Source: Caulobacteraceae bacterium (GTDB taxonomy: Bacteria; Pseudomonadota; Alphaproteobacteria; Caulobacterales; Caulobacteraceae). Taken from it: 64,000 nucleotides of DNA. The notes under the pieces are model-generated. The model was given only the letters and a program-made list of their open reading frames with translations, was not told the origin of the DNA and did not search any database. Made by a program: the position numbers and the translations under genes. Positions within the stretch are counted from its first letter, which is position 1; every line of letters begins with the position of its first letter. Positions 7,902 to 17,078 of this stretch are shown here, piece after piece. Where the stretch lies: contig JAIESL010000092.1 of the NCBI GenBank assembly GCA_019746095.1, positions 1 through 64,000 of the forward strand, written 5' to 3'.

Positions 7902-9524
7902 CTATGCAGCCTTCTGCAGTTCCACTGTCGGCATCAAGTCGTAGAGCTCGTCCAGCGTCGTTTCACATTCAGTGCCTTCGGCATGCGATCGTAGCATCCT
8001 GAGCCACTCCTCGGCCTCGTCGGTAGGCCGAAAAGTTCGAACATCATCGACCCGCGTGCACCCAAGGAGAATTTCGGCGCTTTCACCGTTCCATCGGAAC
8101 AGTTTCACAGCCTGAATGCTGAGTTTTTTGCCCTTCAGAGAAAAGTCGGATCCGACCAATTCCAGGATTTTTCGACGGGTCGTCGCATCGCCTGTCGAAT
8201 ACCGTTCCACGGCCTGTTTGCTGAACGAAGCGACACTGTCCAAAAGTCGGATCAACTGTTCGGGGTCTGCGCTGACTTGGCGCTCCTGAACCAGTTTGGC
8301 CTGGCGGGTCTCGAGCCGTTCTCGCTCGAAGCTGAACTCAGTATCGTCGATCAGCCGCCTCAGCCGGAGGCTGGTCAGTTCTCGGGTCTCGTCCTCAATG
8401 TCCTTTAGAACCTTGTCCGATAGTTTTTCGCGCTCGCGCCGCGCGGCGGCTTGGCCGACGGCTGACCGACGCAATCGGTCGCGAGCCCAGTCAGCGAGAC
8501 CTTCCGGGACCGCCAGGTTGGATAGGTAGGCGATAATCTGAGCCTCAAGGTCCCGAACCTCGACGGATCGCTCGCGGCAACGCGGACCGAAAGGTCGTTT
8601 GACGCAGCGATAGTAGACATAGCGGGAGCCGTAGGCGTTGGTCTTGTGCTCCGCCGTGATCATGCCCCCGCAGCCGCCACATCGGATCAAGCCGGTGTAG
8701 GCGAAGACGTGGCGGCTGGGTCGAGGTCTGTCCGAGCGTCCAACGCGGCCTTGAACCCGCTCGAACTCGGCCGAGGTGAGCATGGCGCAGTGGCGGCCCG
8801 GCAAGCGCCGTCCGTCGAAGGTGAGTTCGCCGAGGTAGAAGCGGTTGCGCAGGACCTTGTAGATCGTCGGGAGCGCCAACGGGCGGCCGGCCCGGCCGCC
8901 TCGGACGCTCGTCAAACCCCAGTCGTCGCGAGCCAGGAGGGAGATGCGCTTGGGCGGGATGCCGTCCATGGCCAGTTCGAACATGCGCCGGACGAGCGGG
9001 TAACGCTCGGGATCGGCGACGATAGTCCGGGTGATTGGATCGTTGAGGTAACCGATGGGGGCCTTGCCCGGATGCCAGCCGTTTTCGCGTTTGGTGCGGT
9101 TGCCGCGTTTGACGTTTTCGGAGAGGGCGTCGGAATAGTATTTCGACTGGCCGAACATGATCTGCAGCATGAACTTGCCCTGAGAGTTGTTCTCGAAGGT
9201 GTAGGTCGAGAATTTCAGGTCCTTGAGCACGCCGCGATCCAGCAGATAGATCAGCCGCCCGCCGTCGATGGAGTTGCGCGCCAGACGGTCGGGTGCCCAG
9301 GTGGCGATGCCCTCGGCCTCGCCCGCTTCGATCCGGGCCACCATGGCGTCGAAGCGCGGTCGTCCCGGTGTCATGGCGCTGCGGGACTCCTCAATGATCT
9401 CCACCAGCTCGACCTCGGGCAGGGCCAAGAGCCGCCGTTCCAGATCGGTGCGCTGGGATTCGATGGACAGGACCTGACGGTCCTCGGCCTCGGAGGATTT
9501 TCGGCAGTAGAGAAAATATTTCAT
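7902..9524 (-). CDS. Large serine recombinase
   Basis: A 540-residue site-specific recombinase. The N-terminal resolvase domain (about 1-145) has the catalytic motif YCRKSS with Ser10 and a conserved APDRLARN block. A Recombinase domain follows ([14 protein letters not shown] region), then a zinc beta-ribbon at about 280-312 (CGGCGGMI with later C residues) and a charged coiled coil at about 358-415. The start at 9524 ([11 protein letters not shown]) was chosen because the fold begins there; the longer open frame upstream is unrelated. Proteins of this class integrate or excise elements at attachment sites, usually with a directionality partner, which I do not see. It is the only intact integrase in the window, but whether it moved the whole island or only its own short element is open. 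Confidence 0.92.
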   Translation of the reverse strand: MKYFLYCRKSSEAEDRQVLSIESQRTDLERRLLALPEVELVEIIEESRSAMTPGRPRFDAMVARIEAGEAEGIATWAPDRLARNSIDGGRLIYLLDRGVLKDLKFSTYTFENNSQGKFMLQIMFGQSKYYSDALSENVKRGNRTKRENGWHPGKAPIGYLNDPITRTIVADPERYPLVRRMFELAMDGIPPKRISLLARDDWGLTSVRGGRAGRPLALPTIYKVLRNRFYLGELTFDGRRLPGRHCAMLTSAEFERVQGRVGRSDRPRPSRHVFAYTGLIRCGGCGGMITAEHKTNAYGSRYVYYRCVKRPFGPRCRERSVEVRDLEAQIIAYLSNLAVPEGLADWARDRLRRSAVGQAAARREREKLSDKVLKDIEDETRELTSLRLRRLIDDTEFSFERERLETRQAKLVQERQVSADPEQLIRLLDSVASFSKQAVERYSTGDATTRRKILELVGSDFSLKGKKLSIQAVKLFRWNGESAEILLGCTRVDDVRTFRPTDEAEEWLRMLRSHAEGTECETTLDELYDLMPTVELQKAA

Positions 9525-9532
9525 AGGGAGAG

Positions 9533-9557
9533 GGATGTCCCTGACGTCCCCGAACTC
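9533..9557 (-). repeat. GGGAC-rich repeat, copy 3 (inverted)
   Basis: The reverse complement contains TTCGGGGACGTCAGGGACAT, nearly identical to the core of copies 1 and 2. It begins 9 bases upstream of the recombinase start codon, so it overlaps the probable promoter or leader. The placement allows both an attachment-site and an autoregulatory-operator reading. Confidence 0.55.
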
Positions 9558-9766
9558 CCCAACGGGAAGGACGCGATCCGTATAGGGACGAATTGGGATT
9601 CTAGGGCGCCGGGGCGTTTCGCGCGACTCAGGGCAGGGGGACAGTCGCGCGACCGGCCCAGACATTGGAGCCCGGGCGCGCCCGATGCGCACGGCGGACG
9701 TTCGCCCTCGCCGGGGCCGCCCGGAGCAGGGGAGGGCCGCTTTCGGCGACGGCCCTCCCTCCCCGG

Positions 9767-11686
9767 TTACTCCGGAGCGGCCCCGGAACGACGGAGCAAC
9801 GGCGGCAGCCAACCGGTGCCGAGCAGCAGGGTCTCAGCCGCCTCGGCCATGGCGGATTTGTCGAGGTCGCCCAGACGGGAAGCGGCCTCGGCAGACACCC
9901 CCTCGGCCAGGGCCTCGGCGATCTTCGCCTTGGTCACCCGCCCGAAATAGCCCCCCACGGTCGGGCTCCAGTATTGACCCATGTCGAGGGCGAACAGACC
10001 GGCCAGAACGTCGGCGTGGGCCAGAGCGCGTCGAGAGGTCCCGACCCGATGCACGGCGTTGACGCCGCGCGAGACGCCGTAGGCGAACAGGGCCATCCGA
10101 TCCTCGTCCGGCCAGACGGCCAGCGCCGCCAGCAGGCCTTCGTGGTCTTCTGGCAAACGCTGCGCCCACGCCGCATGGCGGGCCTCGATGGCCTTTCCCG
10201 TGACGCTGTCGGTAAGTCCCTCGGCATAGGGTTCGAGGGGGAGGCTCACAATGTCGAGACCGAGACAGGTCTCGCCGCCGCGATAGAAGGTCTGCAAGGT
10301 CACCGCGTGCAGGGCGGCGAGGAAGGCAAGACGCGGCTGTTCGGCCACGACCTCGCGCAGCGCCGCCGTGCGATGGGCCGTGAGGTCGAGGACCAGCCGT
10401 TCGGACAGGGGTTTGGAGACTGACCCTTGGGGAGCGCCTTCGGTTCCGGTCTCATCCGCGCCCGGCTCACCATCACCGTCCGGTTCCGCCTCGGGCGGGG
10501 CCTCGTCTTCGAGGCGGAGGAAGCCGCGTTCGATGCGAACACCCTCATGGCCGAGCACCACGAACAGGCCGCCACGCGCCACAGCGTCCGGGTCGTACTG
10601 GTCCGGACAGGCGCTGGAGATTTCGGCGTCGAGAACCTCCAGACGGGCGTCCTGCTCTTCGGAGAGGTTGTCATCGCCGCAGGCCGCAACGATGGCGTCA
10701 TACTCCTCAGAGAGGGCCTCCAGCCGGGCCTTGGTCTCCGGGTCCGGCTCGACGGCGCGCGGATAGACCCGGCGGCAACCATGGTCGTGGGGAAAGTCCA
10801 GCCGCGCCTCGGCCCAGGACCAGCCTTCAGCGGCGCGCACCGCCTCGGCCTCGGCGGCGAGCCGTTCGAGCGCGAGCCGGTCGAGCAGGGCGGCGTCCTC
10901 GTACCAGCCCTTGCCGTCCTCGCTGAACAGGTCACAGCGGATGCGTCCCCCCGCCGCCTGATAGGCCTCGGCTCCGACCAAACGCGCACGACGGTCCGAC
11001 GCCTCGACCTCATGCTCGGTCATCAGACGGCGGATGAAGTGGGGCGAGCGATTGTAGGACAGGTCGCTCCAGACCTGTTCCTGCCGGGCGTGGTCCTCGC
11101 TGACAGCGAAGGCCATCAGTTGGTCGAGGGTGAGGGTTTCGGCACGGTAGGCGGTCATCAAGACGGGGCTGACCGCGCCGAGGCGCAACCGCCGCCGCAC
11201 CAAGTTCGCCGAGACCCCGAAGCGCGCGCCGATCTCTTCGGCGCTCCACCCCTTGGTGTCGGCCAGCTCGCGGAAGGCCTCGAACTGGTCGGCGGGGTGC
11301 ATGGCGAAGCGGGTGACGTTCTCATCGAGGCTGATCTCGAAGGCGTCATTGTCGGCGTCGATGATGCAGCGGATCGGTTCGGTCTTCTTGATCTGCTTGC
11401 GCTTGACGCGCAGCAGTTGCGACAGGCGACGGCCCTCGCCGATGGTGACGAGGTAGAAGCCGGTCGGCTGGCCGTCCTCTCCGAGTTCCGGCTCGACCAC
11501 GGGGGGTTGGAGGATGCCCTTGGCGCGGATGCTGGCCGCCAGCGTCTCGATGTCGGTGGCGCTGTGCGGCGTCTTGCGCGCGTTGCGGGGCGACTTCTTG
11601 AGGCGGTTGAGCGGGATGAAGGCGATGGTCCCGTGTTCCGGGACGGCGGCTTCGGCGGTGGGGATGGTCTCGAAAGCGGCAGTCAT
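9767..11686 (-). CDS. Large ParB/RepB-like partition or regulatory protein
   Basis: A 639-residue protein with ParB-family features: N-terminal box around SPRNARKT (residues 32-39), the GEGRR nucleotide-binding motif (about 84-88), an ENVTR box at 122-126 and a helix-turn-helix at about 147-170 ([20 protein letters not shown]). The C-terminal 450 residues are a long acidic and helical extension typical of ParB homologues on integrative elements and plasmids, not of chromosomal ParB (about 300 residues). A TTAGGAGA ribosome-binding site supports ATG 11686. No parA lies beside it. Likely role: maintenance or gene regulation of the element. A 12-base-pair palindrome sits just upstream of the start. 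Confidence 0.85.
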   Translation of the reverse strand: MTAAFETIPTAEAAVPEHGTIAFIPLNRLKKSPRNARKTPHSATDIETLAASIRAKGILQPPVVEPELGEDGQPTGFYLVTIGEGRRLSQLLRVKRKQIKKTEPIRCIIDADNDAFEISLDENVTRFAMHPADQFEAFRELADTKGWSAEEIGARFGVSANLVRRRLRLGAVSPVLMTAYRAETLTLDQLMAFAVSEDHARQEQVWSDLSYNRSPHFIRRLMTEHEVEASDRRARLVGAEAYQAAGGRIRCDLFSEDGKGWYEDAALLDRLALERLAAEAEAVRAAEGWSWAEARLDFPHDHGCRRVYPRAVEPDPETKARLEALSEEYDAIVAACGDDNLSEEQDARLEVLDAEISSACPDQYDPDAVARGGLFVVLGHEGVRIERGFLRLEDEAPPEAEPDGDGEPGADETGTEGAPQGSVSKPLSERLVLDLTAHRTAALREVVAEQPRLAFLAALHAVTLQTFYRGGETCLGLDIVSLPLEPYAEGLTDSVTGKAIEARHAAWAQRLPEDHEGLLAALAVWPDEDRMALFAYGVSRGVNAVHRVGTSRRALAHADVLAGLFALDMGQYWSPTVGGYFGRVTKAKIAEALAEGVSAEAASRLGDLDKSAMAEAAETLLLGTGWLPPLLRRSGAAPE

Positions 11687-12063
11687 GGTCAGTCTCCTAA
11701 GGGTTGGGGTGCAGGCGAATTCCGCCTGCACCCCTGCCCGTCGGCGAGACCAGGGGTAGCAAGGGCCAGGGCGGACCGGGGGGAGGGGGATCACCCGGTC
11801 TGCACGGAGCGAAGCGGAGGAAGACCGGGGAAACCCCCCGGTCCGGCGGCGCAGCCGCGCACCCTGGCGCGCGCGAGGGACAGAGTCCCTTAGCCCTTGC
11901 GAACGAAGCGCCGGCCACGGACCGACAGTACCGATCAGCCGTCCACAGGGCCCGACTTCGCGCGGCGACGCCGCGCTATACTGAAACGGGCCTGTGTCGA
12001 AAGACTCTCCACGCGACCTCTGACCGTCTTTCCGCTTGCCCCGCGGGGCGTAGGCTTGAGGTC
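11687..12063. promoter_or_regulatory. Divergent promoter region between the ParB-like and ATPase genes
   Basis: A 377-base spacer between two divergent genes. It contains the perfect hairpin at 11706-11734, further GC-rich short palindromes (for example GCCCCGCGGGGC near 12040-12051) and no supportable gene. Promoters for both strands must lie here. I could not fix -35/-10 boxes with confidence. Confidence 0.5.
11706..11734. promoter_or_regulatory. Perfect palindrome before the ParB-like gene (possible operator or parS-like site)
   Basis: Two 12-base arms (GGGGTGCAGGCG and CGCCTGCACCCC) surround a 5-base AATTC spacer. The palindrome lies 20 bases upstream of the ParB-like start codon, within its 5' leader. 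It could be an operator bound by the ParB-like protein, an mRNA attenuator hairpin, or a terminator for a leftward transcript. No match to the classical alphaproteobacterial parS is obvious. Confidence 0.5.
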
Positions 12064-13368
12064 ATGACCGATCGCGACAAAGGACCGACGCCGACCGTCT
12101 CGCGCGTTCTACCGGACGGGCGGCTGGTTGAGCTGCTGTACGATCCGGACCGGCGCGCCACCGCCCTGGCGGTGGGCGGACCGGACGGCGTGGTCGCTGT
12201 TCATGAGACGTTCGACCTCACTGACGGGGAACGGCTCGTCCCCTATGGTGCCGACAACAATCTGATTGCTACCGGCTGCGTCCTGCTGCCGTCCGAGGTC
12301 GGGGTGTTCACCACGCAAGGAGCCTTGATCGCGCAGATCCAGGCCTTCCTGCACCGTTACGTCGATCTGTCGCCCGTGTTTGAGGAGATCGCCGCCCACT
12401 ATGTGCTGCTGAGCTGGGTCTATGACGCCTTCAACGAGCTGCCGTATCTGCGCCTGCGCGGCGACTACGGCACCGGCAAGACCCGCGCCCTGATCGCCAT
12501 CGGTTCGCTCTGCTACAAGCCGTTCTTCGCTTCGGGTGCCTCGACTGTGTCGCCGATCTTTCATGTGCTCGACGCCTTCGGCGGCACCCTGGTGCTGGAC
12601 GAGGCCGACTTCCGCTTCTCCGACGCCACCGCGCCACTGAGCAAGATTCTCAACAACGGCAACGTCGCCGGCCTGCCGGTGCTCCGGACCATGACCAACC
12701 GCCACAAGGAGCTCAATCCACGCGCCTTCCGCGTCTATGGACCCAAACTGATCGCCATGCGCCACAGCTTTGCCGACCGGGCTCTGGAAAGCCGTTTCCT
12801 GACGGAAGAGACCGGCCAGCGGCCGTTGCGGCCCGACATCCCGATCCAGCTGCCGCCTGAGCTGCACGCTGAAGCCCGGACGCTGCGCAACACCCTGCTG
12901 GCCTGGCGGCTGACCCACCGGTCCACGGTTCGCAGCGACCCCGGCCGCCAGGCCGTCGGGGTCGAGCCGCGCCTCAATCAGACGGCCCTGTCGCTGCTGT
13001 CCCTGATGGAGGAGCCGGCGCTGCGAGACCGGGTCCATGCCGAACTGACCCGCGAACAGGCGCGGTTGAGCGAAGAGCGCACCGCCTCGCCCGAAGGACG
13101 GATGGTTCAGGTGTTGGCCGAACTCTTCGCCGACCCGACCAGGGGCCGCGTTGCCGTGTCCGCGGTCGCCGAGGCGTTCAACCGGACCGGCGGCGATCCC
13201 GGCCATGCTCCGGCCAGCGCGCGATGGGTCGGCTGGTGCCTGCGCGAGCGGCTGAAGCTGACGACCACAAAATCCAACGGCGTCTTCGTCCTGCCGGCGA
13301 GTGAGCGCGCCAAGGTCGTCGCGTTGGCCATCCGAAACGGCGTCTCGCTCGAGCAGCGCGCCGCGTGA
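12064..13368 (+). CDS. Mobile-element P-loop ATPase of unknown role
   Basis: A 434-residue protein with a Walker A motif GDYGTGKT (133-140) and a Walker B GGTLVLDEAD (about 173-181) on a RecA/AAA-like core. The C-terminal part (about 355-425) resembles a winged-helix region: the SAVAEAFNRTGGD segment and a final basic stretch. Such proteins occur on alphaproteobacterial integrative elements, near ParB-like and Xre genes, and may act in replication or DNA processing (primase/helicase-associated ATPases). ATG 12064 is chosen because the upstream part of the frame is low-complexity leader; TTGAGG lies just before it. Specific function not known. Confidence 0.7.
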   Translation: MTDRDKGPTPTVSRVLPDGRLVELLYDPDRRATALAVGGPDGVVAVHETFDLTDGERLVPYGADNNLIATGCVLLPSEVGVFTTQGALIAQIQAFLHRYVDLSPVFEEIAAHYVLLSWVYDAFNELPYLRLRGDYGTGKTRALIAIGSLCYKPFFASGASTVSPIFHVLDAFGGTLVLDEADFRFSDATAPLSKILNNGNVAGLPVLRTMTNRHKELNPRAFRVYGPKLIAMRHSFADRALESRFLTEETGQRPLRPDIPIQLPPELHAEARTLRNTLLAWRLTHRSTVRSDPGRQAVGVEPRLNQTALSLLSLMEEPALRDRVHAELTREQARLSEERTASPEGRMVQVLAELFADPTRGRVAVSAVAEAFNRTGGDPGHAPASARWVGWCLRERLKLTTTKSNGVFVLPASERAKVVALAIRNGVSLEQRAA

Positions 13369-13507
13369 GCTTCCGACTCCGTGAGGGTCGCGGCCTCTCC
13401 GGGCGGCGGTCTCCCAAGGTTGCAGACTGCCGTCTACGGGCCAGCGACCGTTCAGGGAATCCTATGGAGACGATCCAATCCCGGGTCCAACCCTAACGTC
13501 TCCGCCT

Positions 13508-13849
13508 ATGTCTCACCGCAACTATCTCAGCCTGCATCGCAAGCGCTGGGCCCTGTCCCAACGCGAACTGGCCCTGCTGCTCGGCCAGGCGTCACGCAGC
13601 GTCGTGTCCCGGCTTGAGCTCGGACACGGCCGGCCGAGCCTGCCGTTCGTCATCCGCTGCGAGTCCGTGTTCGGTGTCCGGGCCACCGAACTGTTCCCCC
13701 ACCTGTTCGAAGAGAACTACGACGTCGTCATGCGGCAGGCGGCCCATCTGGACTTGCAGGTGCGCGGCCGCACCGACGCCGGCTCCGCTCGCAAGCGCGC
13801 GCTTCTGCTCGAAATGGTCGGACGAACGCCTAACCCCGACATTGTATGA
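13508..13849 (+). CDS. Xre-family helix-turn-helix regulator
   Basis: A 113-residue DNA-binding protein. The helix-turn-helix lies at about residues 16-45 (LSQRELALLLGQASRSVVSR followed by LELGHGRPS). The remainder is a helical extension. Its stop overlaps the ATGATG start of the RuvC-like gene, so the two are co-translated. Probable role: regulation of the mobile-element genes around it. Confidence 0.85.
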   Translation: MSHRNYLSLHRKRWALSQRELALLLGQASRSVVSRLELGHGRPSLPFVIRCESVFGVRATELFPHLFEENYDVVMRQAAHLDLQVRGRTDAGSARKRALLLEMVGRTPNPDIV

Positions 13850-14346
13850 TGGCGGCCTGTGAGGCCGGGAGCCGCGTGATGGGCTTCCACCCGACGGCAC
13901 GCGGCTTCGGTTGGGTGGTGTTCGAGGGTCCATTCCGGCCGATCGACTGGGGCCTGGTCTCGGCGCGCAAGGACAAGAACGCCACCTGTCTCAAACGGCT
14001 CGATGGCTTGCTCGTTCGGTTCGCACCCGAGGTGTTGGTGCTCGAGGCCTATGATCGCGAGAGCAGCCGACGGGCGCGACGCATCGCCCGTCTCGGGAGC
14101 TCGGTGCGGCGTGCGGCCGACGCGCGGGGCGTGGAGACGGTCGTCTACCATCGGGCCCAGATCCGCGAAGCCTTTGCCGAGACCGGGGCGAAAACCCGCC
14201 GCGAGATCGCCGAGGCCGTCGCCCGACATCTGGAGGCGTTTCGTCACCGTTTGCCGCCGCCGCGCAAACCATGGGACAGCGAAGACGCTCGTGAGGCCCT
14301 GTTCGCCGCAGCTGCCATCGTGCTCACGCATCAACGCCAGGGTTAG
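13846..14346 (+). CDS. RuvC-like (RNase H fold) protein
   Basis: A 166-residue protein with the shape of a Holliday-junction resolvase: VMGFHPTARGFGWVVF (first strand), VLVLEAYD (second acidic block), and SEDAREALFAAAAIVLTH (C-terminal acidic helix). In canonical RuvC the first block is GIDPG and its Asp is catalytic; here that position is His. The remaining acidic residues are kept. It is coupled to the upstream Xre gene by an overlapping start. A truncated relative of its C-terminus lies at 19591-19713. Likely a mobile-element variant of RuvC. Whether it cuts DNA with His in place of Asp is uncertain. Confidence 0.65.
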   Translation: MMAACEAGSRVMGFHPTARGFGWVVFEGPFRPIDWGLVSARKDKNATCLKRLDGLLVRFAPEVLVLEAYDRESSRRARRIARLGSSVRRAADARGVETVVYHRAQIREAFAETGAKTRREIAEAVARHLEAFRHRLPPPRKPWDSEDAREALFAAAAIVLTHQRQG

Positions 14347-14440
14347 CCGACAATGAGACCGCCCACCGACCTCCCGGATCGACGGAATGAGCCGAGCCTG
14401 ATCCTCTCTTCAGGGTAGAGCCAAGCTATCGGCGGATGCC

Positions 14441-15778
14441 TCAGATCACCAGGGTGCTGAAACGCCGGGTCCTGCTGAACGAGCGTCCCGTCTTCGGGTT
14501 TGAGCCGTCGACGTGCAGCACGACATTGTAATTTCCGGCCTCGGAGGTGTCGGGGAATGAGAGGCTGTAGCTGCCGTCCGCTTCTGGGCTCAAGGCTCTC
14601 ATTGAGGGAATTTGAGACAGGATCTGACCTTCCGGGCGTTGGCGTTCATAGGTCCGCAACTGGGCGATCGCCTCGTCATGACCTTCGTGCAGGAATTCGG
14701 GATCCGGAATCACAGTCTGGAGCGCCTGAGCATGTCGTACCAGGGCGTTGGCCACGGAAATCGCCGGCCGCGTGATATGGGCGCGGATTGACAGGCCTTC
14801 GACCGGTTCACCCTCATCGAGCACCCGGGCTTGTGCGAGTAAGGGCTCGCCGGCCCTGAGCGTGGCTGGGGCCTCGAGGTTCAGGGTCACCTGGGTATCG
14901 AACTCAAATCCCGCCGCCGTGCCCCATACCGGACTGCCGACGCTGTACTGGACCAAGGTCTGCCAGGTTCCCGGCTGGGGGGTATTGAGATTGAAGATGG
15001 CGTAGCCCGGATCGGTCACCACGGGCTGGACCGGCGAGGGATGGCCGGTCGGATCGATCAGGACGACATTGATGGCATAGCCGCTCGGATTCCCGGCCGT
15101 ATAATAATAGTTGGGATCGCTCCACACGACGGAGATTTGGACCTCGTCGGTGTCGGCCGCGATCACATTGGGGACCAGCTGGTAGTCGGCTCCAGAGTAG
15201 GAGGCCAGGGCGTTCGAAGCCGCCGCGACGTCCGGCGGCGAGGCCCGAATGTCGTTAAAGATGGTCATCATCTGGTAGGCGTTTGGCGCATTGTAGTATT
15301 TGCTGTTGGCATTCTTGTTCAGCATCGCCTGGAAATAGCCCTGGTTGACGATACTGCCGAGTCCGGCGACGAAGATCGGCGGGGTGGCCCCGAGGATCGG
15401 GGTCGGGTCGGGACCGACGGTCCAGTAGCCGTCGCTCAGGATCACGAAGGCTTTAACGGAGCCGGTCGCGGCGGCGATCAGGGCGTTGGCCTGCTGCATG
15501 GCCTGGCCCATATTGGTCATGTTCTGGGTCGTCAGGCCCTGGATCGCCTGGGCCGCCAGCGCGGTTTCGTTGAGCGATGGACTGACCGTGACCATGCCGG
15601 GCGGGTTCGGATAGATGACGCTGGAGGTATCGCCAAAGGCAATCACACCCAGCTGATCATTGGGACGGGCGCTGCGCACGAAGGCCTTTGCGTCGATCTT
15701 GACGATGCCCATGGCGCTGGTCATCGATGACGATATGTCGAGCATGGGCACGACAGAGACAGTGGTTTGGCCGGGCAT
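14441..15778 (-). CDS. vWA-domain protein with C-terminal beta-sandwich region
   Basis: Last gene of a three-gene leftward operon, 23 bases after the lipase stop. The 445-residue protein has a von Willebrand A domain at about 1-200 with a full MIDAS: DISSS (Asp14, Ser16, Ser18), a Thr in the TTQNMTNMG loop, and the SDG turn. The rest (about 205-445) is beta-rich with immunoglobulin-like blocks (EVQISVVWSDP, GTWQTLVQYSVG, NYNVVLHVDGSN). The layout recalls CLCA-type vWA proteins. There is no signal peptide or transmembrane segment, so it is cytoplasmic or exported by a route not seen in the sequence. It probably binds a metal-dependent protein ligand. Function in the operon unknown. Confidence 0.75.
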   Translation of the reverse strand: MPGQTTVSVVPMLDISSSMTSAMGIVKIDAKAFVRSARPNDQLGVIAFGDTSSVIYPNPPGMVTVSPSLNETALAAQAIQGLTTQNMTNMGQAMQQANALIAAATGSVKAFVILSDGYWTVGPDPTPILGATPPIFVAGLGSIVNQGYFQAMLNKNANSKYYNAPNAYQMMTIFNDIRASPPDVAAASNALASYSGADYQLVPNVIAADTDEVQISVVWSDPNYYYTAGNPSGYAINVVLIDPTGHPSPVQPVVTDPGYAIFNLNTPQPGTWQTLVQYSVGSPVWGTAAGFEFDTQVTLNLEAPATLRAGEPLLAQARVLDEGEPVEGLSIRAHITRPAISVANALVRHAQALQTVIPDPEFLHEGHDEAIAQLRTYERQRPEGQILSQIPSMRALSPEADGSYSLSFPDTSEAGNYNVVLHVDGSNPKTGRSFSRTRRFSTLVI

Positions 15779-15801
15779 GGGATCGTCCTTTTAAAAAGGG
15801 C

Positions 15802-17052
15802 TCAAAAGCCGATGGATCGGGTCGCCGCAGAGCCGGACTCCTCGCCCGGGCCGATCCAGCAGTCGAAGGGGATGTGAATGACTTCCTGGCCGTTCACCCA
15901 GACGTCGACATAGGCCAGCTTCCACGAATAGTCGTAGACGTCGAAATAGCCGACGTTGGTCATGGCGAAGGTCAGGGCGGTGAGATCCTGGATCCGCTTG
16001 CCGGTCGGGGCCTTGGCCGGGAAGAGCGTAAACAGGGGGTAGGCATCAAAGGCGGCCTGTTCGAAATCGTTGTGCCACGGCAGGTCGAGGACCCCCCAGT
16101 TCACGCCCAGGATGGTGACGCTGATATCCGCGTCGGTGCCGGCCCCGAGGGAATCCGCGGTCTTCACCTTGAGCGTCAGGTCGGTGATCACCGTGGCCGG
16201 GTCGACGCCCGGATTGAAGCCGTGCGGCTGGCCGTATTTGAGGGCCCAGTAGTAGCCGGCCATGAAATGCTGGATCCAGTCCGGACCGGTCAGGGCCACA
16301 GCTACCCCGGCCTTGACGTAGGGGATGTCGGTTGGCCCGCCAGGCGGACGACCCAGGTTTGGATGGGCGGTCACCGGATCCCAGCTGAGCTCGAAGCGTT
16401 GGCTGTTCGGCGAGAGGGCGTTCAGCAGTGTCGCGAATGCCTGGTCCCCGACAAAGGGACAGCCGAAGGTCATGAGCTGCGGGGTCGGGGCGGTTGCACC
16501 CAGAAAGGCGGCCAGGTCCAGGGCGCAGAGATTGGCAAGCGCGCCGCCCAGGCTGTGACCCGTCACCTGGATGGCGCTCGGGGGGGTGGCACCCCTCAAC
16601 TGGGTCTGCACATATTGCCGGACGCTGGCCTGAACCGCCAGATAGGTGTCGAGGAAGCGATGATGGGCCAGCACCTGGGTGGGCACGCCGCCGTGGGTCA
16701 GGGTCCAGGGGGCCAGTTCGACATAGGTGGTGCCCAGTCCGACCTCCCAGTTGCCGAGATCGATCTTCAGGTCCGCTATGGAGTTGGTGCCGCGGAAGGC
16801 GATGATCAGGACGCCCCCGACGGTCGTCATCACCCCCCAGTATTTCATCATATCGGTCGACCCGGCAGGATTTACGATGGGCGTGAAATTCATCGCGGTC
16901 AGCCAGGCCTGACGGGAGGCATAGGCAGTTTTTGTGCCGTCGAGGTTGGTGACGCCCGCGGCGAAATAGGGGTCGGCATAGCCGGCGACGCTGTAGGCCT
17001 GATTGGCGAGCTCGGCCAGCTGGTAGGTCAGGGAGTAGTTGATGGCGGGCAT
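15802..17052 (-). CDS. Class 3 lipase with PLAT-like C-terminal domain
   Basis: Middle gene of the operon. The 416-residue protein has the lipase class 3 fold with nucleophile elbow TGHSLGG (Ser167), an Asp at SWDPVT (Asp225) and a His at QHFMAGYY (His262), so the triad looks complete. The oxyanion-region sequence IIAFRGTNS precedes it. The C-terminal about 110 residues (DADISVTILGVNWG to VNGQEVIHIPFDCW) look like a PLAT/LH2 beta-sandwich, which in other lipases binds membranes or protein partners. There is no signal peptide. The gene starts 26 bases after the stop of the propeller gene. Expected activity: acyl ester hydrolysis of glycerolipids or phospholipids. Substrate and compartment are not known. 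Confidence 0.85.
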   Translation of the reverse strand: MPAINYSLTYQLAELANQAYSVAGYADPYFAAGVTNLDGTKTAYASRQAWLTAMNFTPIVNPAGSTDMMKYWGVMTTVGGVLIIAFRGTNSIADLKIDLGNWEVGLGTTYVELAPWTLTHGGVPTQVLAHHRFLDTYLAVQASVRQYVQTQLRGATPPSAIQVTGHSLGGALANLCALDLAAFLGATAPTPQLMTFGCPFVGDQAFATLLNALSPNSQRFELSWDPVTAHPNLGRPPGGPTDIPYVKAGVAVALTGPDWIQHFMAGYYWALKYGQPHGFNPGVDPATVITDLTLKVKTADSLGAGTDADISVTILGVNWGVLDLPWHNDFEQAAFDAYPLFTLFPAKAPTGKRIQDLTALTFAMTNVGYFDVYDYSWKLAYVDVWVNGQEVIHIPFDCWIGPGEESGSAATRSIGF

Positions 17053-17078
17053 GGTGGGGGTCCTTGTCCGATAGCAGC

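Noticed and set aside
9665-10423. Plus-strand frame of 252 codons opposite the end of the ParB-like gene
   Set aside because: Overlaps a supported gene and has no recognisable protein features.
8646-11893. Plus-strand frames of 434 and 488 codons opposite the recombinase and ParB-like genes
   Set aside because: Antisense of convincing genes; composition of shadow type.
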